Source: Phocoena phocoena (Eukaryota > Chordata > Mammalia > Artiodactyla > Phocoenidae). Taken from it: a stretch of DNA of 64,000 nucleotides. The notes under the pieces are model-generated. The model made no database searches. It was not told the DNA's origin and was given only the letters and a program-made list of their open reading frames with translations. Every line of letters starts with the position of its first letter. The stretch's first letter is position 1. Positions 43,081 to 54,950 of this stretch are shown here, one piece after another. The stretch covers positions 74,701,223-74,765,222 of the forward strand of contig NC_089230.1 of NCBI RefSeq assembly GCF_963924675.1, written 5' to 3'. The position numbers and the translations under genes were made by a program.

Positions 43081-45179
43081 ACTTGGCAGTATTATGGGAT
43101 ATCACATGTAGTATTGTCTTGGTTGTCTGGATGTAGATATATTTTTGTAGAGAACTGGGTCCAAAGTGCAGGTGGGGTCATATGTGGTTTACTAGTTCTA
43201 CTTTGGTTGGGGTGAGAGCTCAGGAGAAATTTAGTGGGACTTTACCTCACACAAGTGGGGAAAATAGAATTTGAATCTATATTAAAGGATTAAATTTAGC
43301 CCACACTCTTGAGAGAAGATTTCTTAGAGCTACTGGTCTGTTGTTTTTCTTGATAACTCTCGTCTGGGCAGTGTAGGTGATAAATACCATAGGATATCCA
43401 TGTACTTTTTATAGACTTTGCTACCTCAGAGGAACCATGGATTGGGAAAAGACAGAAACTAACTCTCCTGATGCCATATATAATTTTTCCTGGCTAGGCT
43501 GTGGTTGACTTTCACCTTTTCTCCAAAGGGTTGGACCTATTTGGAAGGGGAATAGGACAGAGTCCATACTCATGTTTACAGATGATTTGAATTCCTCTTC
43601 TCTGATGGGTTTGTTCATATTTTCTGCTTATTCCTGGGCTTATTGTTTCTTAATAATTTCTAGGATCTTTTATTACATTAGACATATTAACCTTTTGTCT
43701 GTCTGTCAGTTATATGGCATGTATTTTTCCAGTCTGTCATTTGTAAACATTTGCCATAACATAAATATGTAGTAAGTGTGTCAGTGTTTTCCCCTTTATA
43801 GGTTTGGGTTTTCTGTTTTAAAAACATTTTCTTCATAAAAGGAACATGGTAACACAAATACTGCCCTAAAAATCCTCTGTGCTCAAGAGTGTATTTTTGA
43901 CCATGAAAAAAATTTAGCCCTCCTCTAGTATGGTACACACATTGGAAGTTTCTGCCTTTCATTATTGAAATTTGTCACAATGGGAGTTGAATTATTTTTA
44001 CTCCAAATTAATCTCTCACAATTTTCAGATTTTGTCCAGTATCAGGTTTCAAAGGGGGTGATAGTCTGTTCCTAGAATTTTTTTTCCTTCTTTTTTAAAA
44101 ATTTCATTGGTTATTACAGCTTCTTCTCCACTGAGCTTATGGTACTAGTTTTCTCCTTGGCAGTTTACAAATGCTCCTGGGCAGAAAGCTGTAGGTTTGT
44201 TTGTCTTCTTGAGTTGAAATAATAAGTGAAAGCTACAAAGTTTGGACTCATTTATCCCTATAAGGCTTGCCTGCATTTGTGGAGCCCATCTCATTTCCTC
44301 CAAGTGGGTTGCCCTTAAACTATAATGAATATTCAGCTGGAACATGACCACTGGCAAGGGAACCTCAGCCTTAAGCAACACTCTGCTTAGCCTAAGGAAA
44401 GCCAACTGAGGGCCCGTAGACTGTGGCCCAGCATCACAGCCTTGCATTTATCAGCTGTCAGAAAGGTGGTCCATTCTGCTCGATAGGATTCTCTGTAAAT
44501 AAATTATTTGACTCTTGGAATTTCTTTTCTTTCTCTTGGTTTTTTTTTCTTTTTTTCCATGCAATTACTTTTGATTCTTAAATACAAGTTAGGTTTAGCT
44601 TCATGAAATGTAACAAAAGAGCTAATTAAAACATTTCTGCCAATTCTCCTTAATTCCACAGCATAGTTTTTCAAATAATGTGTTTAGTTCGTATTTTGAA
44701 ACTGTAAACACTTTAGAGATCTTAATTTTATTTTTTTGGTTTAATGTTTGTTTATACGCATTCCTTTCAGTATTTCAGGAGGGTATGATATTTAACCAAA
44801 GGCAAAGATCATGATGCCTAGCATTTTTTCCTAAGTTGGAATGGAAAGTGGGGAACTGTGTCAAGAGTGGTGTTTGAACACTATATGTTATATTCCTCAC
44901 ATTTTAGTTCAGGTGAACAAGAGCTCTGCTAATCTGTCTGAACACTTTGTTTGGCATGAACAATAGTATGCTCTGTGCTGGATGGGACAGGTAGGTCCAG
45001 CTGGATGTCAGGTCTCATTTGGATTTTGGTCTTTTTGCAGCATGCTCTGAGGCCAAGTGTATACTGTAGGATAGATAATTCTCAAAGTTATAGGATGATA
45101 CGCAGTAATGCTTGGAGAGCCTTCGAGATTCAAGTCTTTATAGTCTATCTTCCTCTCTTGGAAGGGTAATGGGTTAATT
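43081..45179. other. Mostly unrecognised; possible old L1 piece
   Basis: 43600-43860 ('tgggcttattgtttcttaataatttctaggatc', 'attaaccttttgtctgtctgtcag') reads like the reverse of decayed L1 ORF2. Elsewhere no repeat or gene is recognised. Confidence 0.35.
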
Positions 45180-45630
45180 TTCATGGCAGAGTTGGCTAGT
45201 TGTCCCAATATCCATTCGATCCTTTCTTTGGTAGAAGTGAGAATCCTGATTTTTAGTGAAACCTGTTTCCTCCGTAATAAAAGACTCCTTCTCACAGCTT
45301 TCCTCGAATCTGGGAATGGCCAGGTGACCTATTTAGACAATAAGAAGTAAGCATAAGTGTTGCCTGTGAATTCCTAGAAATCTTGCTAAAGATAGGATTG
45401 CTTTTTTCATGCCCCTTTCCTTTATCCACTACCTGGAAAAAGGAGGATATTGTTGGAGCTTTAGCATGTTGCTTGAACCATAAGAATGAAGTCGATACTT
45501 TCAGTTGTTCGAGCTGAGTGCTGAAAGATGTCTTCATCTCTTATGTTTTTTGTTGCATGAGAGATGAATAAACTTGTATTTTGTTTAAGCCAGTTTTTTT
45601 TTTCAATATGCAGCCAAACATCCCTAACTA
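45180..45630 (+). repeat. LTR-like old interspersed repeat
   Basis: Ends with 'gagagatgaataaacttgtattttgtttaagccag', a tail pattern shared by several old MaLR-type LTRs; upstream 'ctgggaatggccaggtgacc' fits the same kind of element. Family not resolved. Confidence 0.45.
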
Positions 45631-46201
45631 TGTGGTAGGATTTGGTACTGGTAATGGAATGCTACAATAATAAAAACTAAAATGTGGCAGTGGCATAGCA
45701 GACGCAGTTGGGCAATAGGTGGTGCAGATTCTGTAGTCCAGACAGACAGTGACCGCTGTAATGTAATAGTAAAACATAGACAGGCTATCCCCTTGGAAGG
45801 CATACCACCTATGGACTGAAGCCAGACGTAAGGGGAAAAGTATAGCAAATTCAGAATGTGAGAAAGTGTTGTCGGCTACATGATACTTTCAGATAAGTCT
45901 TAAAATAGAGAGAGACATTGAAACTGAACTTAGATACTCATCAAGCAGAAATAGACATGCAGAAGATTTTCTTCTTTGCTAAAGGAGAACTTCCCTACCT
46001 ATGGCTCCAAATTGTCTTGACTGAGAACCTCATAATTTGCACCCTTATGGGGGTGAAAAAGTCAATTGCACCTGTGTCCAAACTTAAGCAGTAGCGACAA
46101 AACTGAAGTCTTAGCTGGTGGTAAGACTGTGGTCCCTTAAGGGTCCTTGACCAGGCAGTGGATTTAAGCCTTTGGAAAATGGTCAAGTTAAAGGTGTAGT
46201 G
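45631..46201. other. No recognised feature
   Basis: Single-copy-looking; no gene or named repeat. Confidence 0.4.
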
Positions 46202-46785
46202 TGTATTCATTCAGCAAATAGTAAATGAGCACCTATAACATTCTTAACTGCTGTTGAAACAGAAAGAAAATAAAATAGGTAAGTGGGGAGTGAAGGGGTG
46301 CCATTTTCAATAGGGTGGGTAAGGTAGTCGACTCTCTGGGCAGAGTATTTCAGGCAGAGGGAGTGGCCCTCCCTCTGCCTGAAATTAGTGTGAAAAGTCC
46401 TAATTTGTGCCAGGTGGGCCTGTAGAATGGTAGAGGCCAGTGTGATTAGAGCAAGTACATAAAGTCAGAGAGTAAATGGGATAGGGGCAGACCCTGTACA
46501 GTCTTGTAGACCACTGTGGCGATGTTGGCTTCTGCTCAGGTTGGGAGCCTTTGAAGATTTTGAGCAGAATAGCAAATTAATCTTATTTGTTTCTGAAGTG
46601 TTTCCTGTTGCAGTTTTGAGAATAGTCAGTAGAGGAGCAAGGCAAGAATAAGACGGATGAGTAGGGGACTACTGCAGTATACGGAGGAGAGAGGATGACG
46701 ATCTACCCCAGAGTGTACCTGCAAAAAGGCTGAGAAGTGGTTGGAAGTTGCATATATTTTCAAGGTAGAGCCAACATGATTTTTT
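46202..46785 (-). mobile_element. Inverted L2 LINE fragment
   Basis: Starts 'tgtattcattcagcaaatagtaaatgagcacctat' and follows reverse L2: 'gggtaaggtagtcgactctctgggcag', 'ttcaggcagagggag', 'ggccagtgtgattagagcaag', 'accctgtacagtcttgtagaccac', 'gaagattttgagcag' and 'gggactactgcagtata'. It contains the palindrome listed next. Confidence 0.85.
46347..46385. repeat. Perfect 17-bp inverted repeat inside L2
   Basis: ATTTCAGGCAGAGGGAG (46347-46363) and CTCCCTCTGCCTGAAAT (46369-46385) are exact reverse complements around TGGCC. The left arm matches the L2 'ttccaggcagaggga' block; the right arm is out of register with L2. Confidence 0.96.
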
Positions 46786-46859
46786 AGAATTTCTCTTCCC
46801 ACCCAAACTTACTTTTTCCAGAAGATTTATGGCAGTGGCTATTTATGTGACACTTTAAA

Positions 46860-47160
46860 TCTGTAGACTTTGGGTAAAGCAGATTGCCCTCCATAATGTG
46901 GGTGGGCCTCATCCAGTCAGTTAAAAGCCTGAATGGAATAAAAGACTGACCTCCCCTGAGCAAGAGGGAATTCTGCAGCTCATGGTCTTTGGACTTGAAC
47001 TGCAGCTTTGGCTCATCCCTGAGTCTCCAGCCTACTGGTCCACTCAGCAGATTTTGGACTTGCCAGACTTCACAACCAGCCTCCACAGCCTCTGTAAAAT
47101 AAATCCATATATACACATCCTATTGATTCTGTTTCTCTGGAGAACCCTGACTAATACAGG
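46860..47160 (+). mobile_element. LTR-like relic (MaLR-like 3' part)
   Basis: 'gattgccctccataatgtgggtgggcctcatcc', 'aaagactgacctcccctgagcaagagggaattctgc', 'ctgtttctctggagaaccctgactaataca' form a well-known mammalian medium-reiteration repeat. The terminal 'ctgactaataca' is typical of MaLR LTR ends; exact subfamily not resolved. Confidence 0.6.
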
Positions 47161-47554
47161 AGGAGAGAGTATTAGCTTTGTGAGGAATTTTTAAAAGTTT
47201 TCTTTCAAATGTTAATCTCATCCAAAACAACTTCATAGAAATATCCAGAATACTGTTTGATCACGTATCTGGGCATTATAGCCCAGCCAAGTTGACACAT
47301 AAAATTAATCGTTACACCTCCCAAGTTCATGTGCGTATTTCTAATACTTCATGTCACTTTTCCTGATGACCTCAGGTGTAGATTCAGGATTCTTCTCAAC
47401 ATAGTAGTTTAAGCAGCTGAACTAAAGTTGACATAAAGATTGGAACGTGTTTTCTATCTCTGATTCATAAAAAAAAAAAAATTCTCAGTTTGACAAGACC
47501 CCAAACTTCTATTTCCCTGCAACATCATCCTCCTTTCTAATTCCCAGGCTTTGC
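47161..47554. other. No recognised feature
   Basis: Single-copy-looking stretch leading into the microsatellite. Confidence 0.4.
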
Positions 47555-47636
47555 CCTCTCTCTCTCTCTCTCTCTCTCACTTTTGATCTCTCTCTCTCTC
47601 TCTCTCTGTCTCACACACACACACACACACACACAC
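47555..47636. repeat. Compound (CT)n-(CT)n-(CA)n microsatellite
   Basis: (CT)12 at 47555-47578, a short interruption, (CT)n at 47587-47611 with one TGT change, then (CA)n to 47636 ending in ACGTACGTGCAC. Confidence 0.96.
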
Positions 47637-47789
47637 GTACGTGCACCCACATACAAACACACCAGCCTACTCTCTAGCCACACCTAATAACTCATTTTTT
47701 AAACTAATCACAAACTTTTACATCTTCACATTTGTGAATCCCACATCTTTAAGGATGATTTTCCTCTTATTCACAAACTCTGTCACGTC

Positions 47790-48062
47790 TCAACAAACAT
47801 TGCTTTCTCTATGAAACTTCTTAAGACTTTTGAGAGAATTAATTGTTTTACCCCCCATATTGGCCTGACACATTGCACATCTTCTATAATAATCTTATTA
47901 TAGGAATTAATATTTGGAGTATTACATGATTATATGTATTATGTCTGCCCAGTTGAGCTGAGGACTTCATGAGGACAGATACTATATCACCATAACACCT
48001 GGCACAGTATGTGAAGGGTAGTAGATACTCACCAAACATTTGTTCAGTGATTGATGAATGTA
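47790..48062 (+). repeat. L2 LINE 3' end
   Basis: 'gagctgaggacttcatgaggacagatactatatcaccataacacctggcacagtatgtg' and 'tagatactcaccaaacatttgttcagtgattgatgaatg' follow forward L2 to its terminus. Confidence 0.8.
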
Positions 48063-48084
48063 TAACCTTTAGAAGGTTTATTGA

Positions 48085-50445
48085 TTAAATTTAGGTCCAC
48101 TACATAGAATTCAAAAAATACACCAACAAATTGGACAACCTAGAGAAAATAAATACATTCCTGGAAACATACAACCTACTGAGACTGAATCATGAAGAAA
48201 TAGAAAATCTAAACAGACCAATTACTAATGAAGAGATTGAATCAGTAATCAAAAACCTCCCAACAGACAGAAGTCCATGACCAGATGGCTTCACTGGTGA
48301 TTTCTACCAAACTTTTAAAGAATAATTAATGCCAATCCTTCTCAAACTCTTCCAAAAAATAGAAGAGGAAGGAACACTTCCAAACTCATTTTACCAGGCC
48401 AGTATTACCAAAGCCAGACAAGGACACTATAGAAAAAAAAATATATAGGTCAATATCCCTGATAAACATAGATGCAAAAATTCTCAACGAAATATTAGCA
48501 AACTGAATTGAACAATATATTAAAAGCATCATACACCATGATCAAGTGGGATTCAAGGATGGTTCAACGTCCACAAATCAATCACTATGATGCACTATAT
48601 AAACAAGATGAAGAATAAAAACCATATGAGCATCTCAATAGATTCAGAAAAAGCATTTGACAAAAATCAACATCCACTTATGATAAAGAGCTCTAGAGGG
48701 AATATACCTCAGCATAATAAAGACCATATATGAGAAGCCCACAACTAACATCATACTCAACAGTGAAACACTTAAAACTTTTCCTTTAAGGTCAGGAACA
48801 AGACAAGGATGCCGACTCTTACTGCTTTTATTCAACATAATATTGGAAGCCCTAGCCAGATCAGCTGGGCAAGAAAAAGAAATAAAAGGCAACCAAATTG
48901 GAATGGAAGAAGTAAAAAATCTCTATTTGCAGATGACATATTATATATAGAAAACTCTAAAGAGTCTACCAAATAACTGTTAGAAAAAATAAATGTAGTA
49001 AGTTTACAGGAAACAAAATCAATACACAAAAATAAGTTGCATTACTATACACTAATAAGGAACTATCAGAAAGAGAAATTAAGCAAACAATTCCATTTAC
49101 AGTTGCATCAAAAAAAATACCTAGGAATAAATTTAAACAAGAAGGTAAAAGAGCTATACACTGAAAACTATAAGGAACTGATGAAATAAATTAAAGACAC
49201 AAATAAATGTAAATATATTCTGTGCTCATGAATTAGAAGAATCAATACTCTTATAATGTCAATACTATGCAAAGGAATGTATAGATTCAGTGCAATCCCT
49301 ATCAAAATTCCAATGACATTTTTCACAGAACTAGAACAAATGATCCTAAAATTTGTACTGGAACCACAAAAGATGCCTAATAGCCAAAGTAACCTTGAGA
49401 AAGAAGAACAAAGTTGGAAGCATCATATTTCCCAATTTCAAACTATATTCAAAACCATAGCAATCAAAACAGTATGGTATTGGCATAAAAGCAGACAGAT
49501 CAATGGAACAGAAGAGAGAGCCCAAAAATAAACCCACATGTATATGGCCAATTAATTTACAACACAGGAGCCAAGAATATATAATGGAGAAAGGATAGTT
49601 TCTTCAATAAATAGTGTTGGGAAAACTGGACAGCCACATGCAAAAGAATGAAACTGGACTACTATCTTATACCATAAACAAAAATCAACTCAAAATGGAT
49701 AAATACTAGAACCTAAGACCTGAAACTATAAAACTCCTAGAATAAAACACAGGAGTTTAACTCCTGACATTGCTCTTGGAAATAAGTTTTTTGGATTTGA
49801 CGTCAAAAGCAAAGGCAACAAAAGAAAAAAAATAAGCAAGCTGGGCTACATCAAACTAAAAAGCTCCTTACAGCAAAGGAAACAATCAACAAAATGAAAA
49901 GGCAACCTAACTAATGGAGAAAATATTTGCAAACTATATATGTATATAAAGAACTCATGCTTCTCAACAACAACAAAACAATCTGATGTAAAAATGGGCA
50001 CAGTATCTGAATCAACATTTCTCCAAAAAAGACATACAGGTAGCCAACAGGTATATGAGAAGGTGCTCAACATCATTCACTAATCATCTGGGAAATGCAA
50101 TTCAAAACCATAATGGGATCTCACCTCACACCTATCAGAATGGGTATTATCAAAAAGTCAACAAGTTTTGGCAAGGATGCGGAGAAAAGGCAACCCTCGT
50201 GCATTGTCAGTGGGAATGTAAATTGATGCAACTGTTATGGAAAACAGTATGGAGATTCCTCAAAAAATTAGAACTACCAAATAATCCAGTAATTCAGCTC
50301 CTGGGTATTTATCTGAAGAAAATGAAAACACTAAGTAGAAAAGATATATGCACCCCTATGTTCATTGCAGCATTATTTACAATAACCAAGATACAGAAGC
50401 AACCTAAGTGCCCATAAATAGATGAATGGATAAAGAAGATGTGAG

Positions 50446-50492
<47 letters not shown>

Positions 50493-50975
50493 ATAGATTA
50501 TTACTCAGCCATAACAAAGAATGAAATTTTGCCATTTGTGACAACATGGATGGATATAGATAGAGGGTATTATGCTAAGTGAAATAAGTCAGACAGAGAA
50601 AGACAAATAGTGTATGGTTTCACTTATATGTGGAATCCAAAAAACAAAACAAATGAACAAACATAACAAAAACAGGGTTATAGATAGAAGAAACAGGTGA
50701 TTGCCAGAGGGAAGGGGTAGGGGGAGGAAAGAAATAGGTGAGGGAGATTTAGAGGTAGGAACTTCCAGTTGCAAAATAAATGAGTCAGGGTGTGAAATGT
50801 ACAGCGTAGGGAATATAGTCAATGACTATGTAATATCTTCATATGGTAACATACTGTAACTAGACTTATCATGGTGGTCACTTTGAAATGTTTAGAAATA
50901 TCAAATCACTATGTTGTATAACAGGAACTAAAATAGTGCTATAGGTCAATTATACTTCAAAAACAAACAAAAAAA
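48085..50975 (+). mobile_element. Old L1: ORF2 (reverse transcriptase onward) and 3' UTR
   Basis: Plus-strand decayed ORF2. Text around 48270-48300 encodes a degraded PDGF(T)G region; 48640-48660 a '[11 protein letters not shown]'-like stretch; 48815-48830 'GTRQGC'; 48920-48940 the 'FADD'-like catalytic region; then 50140-50300 encodes FWQGCGEKATLVHCQWECKL and [13 protein letters not shown] 3' UTR follows to about 50975. Many stops and frameshifts; no function. It is more diverged than the L1 at 34348. Confidence 0.88.
50448..50488. repeat. (CA)n microsatellite in L1
   Basis: About 20 AC units at the point of L1 ORF2 where 'gatgtggtatatatacaca' normally sits. The homologous point of the L1 piece at 51790 also carries an expanded repeat. 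Confidence 0.97.
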
Positions 50976-50984
50976 CATACCCAT

Positions 50985-51789
50985 AGAAAAAGAGATCAGA
51001 TTTGTGGTTACCAGAGGCGAGGTGAGGGTGGGGGAGGGGAAATTGGATGCAGGCAGTCAAAAGTTACAAGCTTCCAGTTATAAGATAAATAAGTACTAGG
51101 GATGTCATGTACAACATGATAAATATAATTACCACTGCTGGGGACTTCCCTGGTGGTGCAGTGGTTAAGAATCCTCCTGCCAATGCAGGGGACACGGGTT
51201 CAAGCCCTGGTCCGGGAAGATCCCACATGCTGCGGAGCCACTAAGCCCGTTCGCCACAACTACTGAGCCTGTGCTCTAGAGCCTGTGAGCCACAACTACT
51301 GAGTCCACGTGCCACAACTACTGAAGCCCACGTGCCTAGAGCCTGTGCTCCGCAACAAGAGAAGCCACCGCAATGAGAAGCCCACACACTGCAACGAAGA
51401 GTAGCTCCTGCTCACTGCAACTAGAGAAAACCTGTGCACAGCAACAAAGAACCAACGCAGCCAAAAATAAATAAGTGAATAAATAAATAAAAAATTCATT
51501 AAAAAATTATAATTACCACTGCTGTGGGTTATATATGAAAGTTGTTAAAAGTATATCCTAAGAGTTCTCATCACAAGGAAAAATTTTTTTCTATTTCCTT
51601 AATTTTATATCTGTATGAGATGATGGATGTTCACTAAACTTATTGTGATAATCATTTCAAGATGTATGTAAGTCAAATCATTATGCTGTGCACCTTAAAC
51701 CTATACAGTGCTGTATGTCAATTACATTTCAATAAAACTGAAAGAAAAAATAATAAATTTCATGAAACTCCAAAAAAAAACCCCAAAAC
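50985..51789 (+). mobile_element. Second old L1 3' UTR, split by a SINE
   Basis: 50990-51123 ('gatcagatttgtggttaccagag', 'gggggaggggaaattggatgcaggc') and 51525-51775 ('gggttatatatgaaagttgttaaaagta', 'tcattatgctgtgcacctta', 'tgtcaattacatttcaataaaactg') are two halves of an old L1 3' UTR that join if the SINE at 51141-51507 is removed. Confidence 0.82.
51124..51524 (+). mobile_element. Longer CHR-family SINE with 17-bp target duplication
   Basis: TATAATTACCACTGCTG at 51124-51140 recurs exactly at 51508-51524. The element starts GGGACTTCCCTGGTGGTGCAG, has the B-box-like GGGTTCAAGCCC, then repeated 'cacaactactgag' units and an (AAAT)n tail. It belongs to the longer form also seen at 12559, and within it the 'gccacaactactgag(t/cc)' block occurs three times. 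Confidence 0.96.
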
Positions 51790-51968
51790 CCAGAACTACA
51801 TACGATCTAGCAATTCCACTTATGGGTATTTATCTGAAGGAAACAAAATCACTATCTTGAAAAGATATCTGCATCCTCATGTTCATTGCAGCATAATTTA
51901 CAATAGTCAAGACATGGAAACAACCTAAGTGTCCATCAACAGATGACTGGATAAAAAAGATGTGGTAT

Positions 51969-52038
<70 letters not shown>

Positions 52039-52345
52039 GGAATATTATTCAGCCATAAAAAGAAGGAAATCCTGCCATTTATTATAGCATGGATGGAACT
52101 TGAAGGCATTATGTTAAGTGAAATATGCTAGAGAAAGTTAAATACTGTATAATATCTCTTATATGTGGAGTCTAAAAACAAAACAAGACAAAAATAGAAA
52201 ACTAAACTCATAGATACGGAGAACAGATTGGTGGTTGCCAAAGGTGGGGGTAGGGGGTGGGTGAAACGGATGAAGGGGATCAAAAAGTACAAATTTCCAG
52301 TTATAAGATAAATAAGTTCTGGGGATGTAATATACAGCATGTTGT
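51790..52345 (+). mobile_element. Third old L1 3' segment
   Basis: ORF2 end ('gatctagcaattccacttatgggtatttatctgaag', 'catgttcattgcagcataatttacaatagtc', 'aaacaacctaagtgtccatcaacagatg') followed by 3' UTR ('gttgccaaaggtgggggtaggg', 'tttccagttataagataaataagttctgggg'). It repeats the content of the two L1 pieces to its left. Confidence 0.87.
51969..52036. repeat. (TG)n(TA)n(CA)n self-complementary microsatellite
   Basis: 68 bp: 8 TG, then 12 TA, then 14 CA units. TG and CA arms are complementary and TA is self-complementary, so the whole tract can fold back on itself. Confidence 0.97.
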
Positions 52346-53229
52346 TGTTGTTTTTAAAAGACTTTTAAAATCCCCAAATTATTGTGACTTAAAAAGTTTT
52401 AAAAGCTTTTTATGGCTTCTCTTACAAAACAGAAGTCCAGAGGAAGGACTAGGACGGATTACCTGGGGGTATGTCTAGAATTGTTATGACAGTTCCATAA
52501 TGTCATCAACATCCAATTCCCTTCATGTTCTCTACTCTGCCATTTGTAAGGTGTGGCCTTTATCCTTATAGTCCAAGATGGCAGCTGGGGCTCCAGCCAT
52601 CCCAACAGCATTCAGGGTTACCAATAAAAGGAAGAACAAATTAAGGATGCACACCCTAACTTTTTAAGGAATTTCCCAGACTCACAAAACACTTTTGCTT
52701 ACATATTGCTGTCCAGAATTTAGTCACATAACTGCAAGGTAAGTTAGGGAATGTAACTAAGCTTTGAAGCAACATGTCCAGCTAAAATTGAGGTTCTGTT
52801 ATTAGTAAAAAGGATATGAATGGATATTGAATGGCAACTGGAAGCCTTTAAGTTAAAAAGGAGGGCTGAAGATGGATCCCTATATCAATTTTTAATGGGT
52901 AGATGAGTAGAGTAAAAAATAAGTCTGTGAAGTAAACTGAAAAACAACCAGATGGGTAGGGGAAGAATGAAGCCAAGTTTCAAGGAGAAGTGGGTAGTAA
53001 TGTTAAAAGTCAGGGAATTGTCCTGAAAGCACGACAATTTAATTTGACCTATAGGGGGCCATTGGTGACATTCAGGTGTTCATTTCCATTAGCAGATGCC
53101 TGTCAATGGAAAACCCACCAAATTCTCCAGAGACTGGGAGGTAGCCAAGGCAAAACTGATCAGTTATGCTACTCACATGGAGAATTTCCATGGTCTGGAT
53201 TCATTTTCTCTTTTTGCAATCTTCTGGGT
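52346..53229. other. Unresolved; possible old interspersed repeat
   Basis: 52425-52800 ('cttacaaaacagaagtccagaggaaggac', 'gttctctactctgccatttgtaagg', 'agtccaagatggcagctggggctccagcc') has the feel of a medium-reiteration mammalian repeat, perhaps the same family as 32301-32700; I cannot name it. 52870-53229 is not recognised. No gene supported. Confidence 0.35.
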
Positions 53230-54795
53230 TTGCAACTGAAGCAAGATCAAGGGGTAGAGTCCAGAAAGAAACCTTTATAGTTCTGGTCAATTTATTTTTG
53301 ACAAGAGTGCCAAGACTATTGAATATGGAAAGAACATTGTTTTCAACAAATGGTGCAGGAAAAACTGGACATCCACATGAAAAAGAATAGTTGGATACCT
53401 ATCTCACGCCATATACAGAAGCTAACTCAAAATGGATCAGAGACCTAAATGTAAGTGTTAAAACTATAATACTCTTACAGGAAAACATAGGAGTAAAATC
53501 TTCTTGATCCAAGATTAAGCAATGATTTCTTAGATATGAAATGAAAGCATAAGCAGTAAAACAAAAAATTGATAAATTGGAGATCATCAAATTTAAACAC
53601 TTATATTTCAAAAGACACCAACAAGAAAGTGAAAAGAACACCTACAGAATAGGAGGAAACGTTTGCAAATCATACATCTGGTAAGCAATTTGTATCTAGA
53701 TTATATATAAAGAACTTACAACTTAACAGTAAAAGGAAAAATAGCCAAATTGAAAAATGGGTAAAGGAGTTGTATAGACACTTCTGAAAAGAAGACATAC
53801 TAATGGCCAGTTAGCACATGAAGAGATACTCAAAATCATTGTCATTAGGGAAATGCAAATCAAAACCACAATAAGAGACCATGTCACATCTACTAGGATG
53901 GCTATAACAAAATAGGACAATAACAAGTGTTGGCAAAACTGTGGAAAAATTGGAATTCTCATACATTGCTGGTGGGAATGTAAATGATGCTTTGGAAGAC
54001 AGTTTGGAAATGCCTCAAAAATTAATCATAAAGTTATCATATGACCAGGCAATCCCAATCCTAGGTATGTACATGAGAAACAAAAACTTATGTCCACAGA
54101 AAAACTTGTACATGAATGTTTATAGCAACATTATTCATAATAGCCAGTTAGGGGAAACAACCCAAATATCCACCAACTGATGATCAGATAAATAAAATGT
54201 GATGTATCCATTCGATAGAATATTATTCAGCCATAAAAAGGAATGAATTGCTTATACATGCTACAACATAAATGAACCTTGAAAACATAATGCTAAGCAA
54301 AAGAAGCCGGTCACGAAAGCCCACATATATGATTCCATTTATATGAAAGCCCAGAATAGGCAAATCCATAGAGACAGACAGTAGGTCAAAGGTTGCTGGG
54401 GGCTAGGGGGAGGGTAGAATGGGGAATACCTGCTAACAAGTGTGGGGTTTCTTTTTTTTTTTTTTAGCGGTACGCAGGCCTCTCACTGTTGTGGCCTCTC
54501 CCGTTGTGGAGCACAGGCTCTGGACGCGTAGGCTCAGCGGCCATGGCTCATGGGCCCAGCCACTCCGTGGCATGTGGGATCCTCCCGGACCGGGGCACGA
54601 ACCCGTGTCCCCTGCATCGGCAGGCGGACTCTCAACCACTGCGCCACCAGGGAAGCCCGAGGTTTCTTTTTGAGTGATGAACCTTTCTGGAATCATGGGT
54701 GCACAATTCTGTGAATATATTAAAACCCTGAATTGTAAACATTTAAAGGTGAATTTAATGGTAGGTGAAATATATCTCAATAGAGCTGTTAAAGA
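53230..54795 (+). mobile_element. Fourth old L1 segment: ORF2 end and 3' UTR, with SINE inside
   Basis: 'caatttatttttgacaagagtgccaagac' to 'cagaagctaactcaaaatggatc' and on to 'ttgctggtgggaatgtaaatg' follow L1 ORF2; 'acatatatgattccatttatatgaaagcccagaataggcaaatcc' begins the 3' UTR. It is interrupted at 54457-54660 by a CHR-2 SINE and resumes 'gaatatattaaaaccctgaattgtaaac'. Confidence 0.86.
54446..54671 (-). mobile_element. CHR-2-type SINE with 11-bp target duplication
   Basis: GGTTTCTTTTT at 54446-54456 recurs at 54661-54671. The body at 54457-54660 is a minus-strand CHR-2 SINE with poly(T) at the left. It sits inside an old L1 3' UTR. Confidence 0.96.
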
Positions 54796-54950
54796 GGGCA
54801 ACAACAGGGAAATCCCTGGCGGTCCAGTGGTTAGGACTCCGTGCTTTCACTGCCAATGGCCTGGGTTTAATCCCTAGTCAGGGAACTAAGATCCCACAAG
54901 CCGTGCTGCGTGGACAAATTAAAAAAAAAAAAAAAAAAGAACAACAACAA
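54796..54950 (+). mobile_element. Short CHR-family SINE
   Basis: 'ggaaatccctggcggtccagtggttaggactccgtgctttcactgcc' and 'gtcagggaactaagatcccacaagcc' define a shorter tRNA-derived SINE distinct from CHR-2, ending in an 18-nt poly(A) (54921-54938). CAACAACA on both sides is the probable target duplication. Confidence 0.88.
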
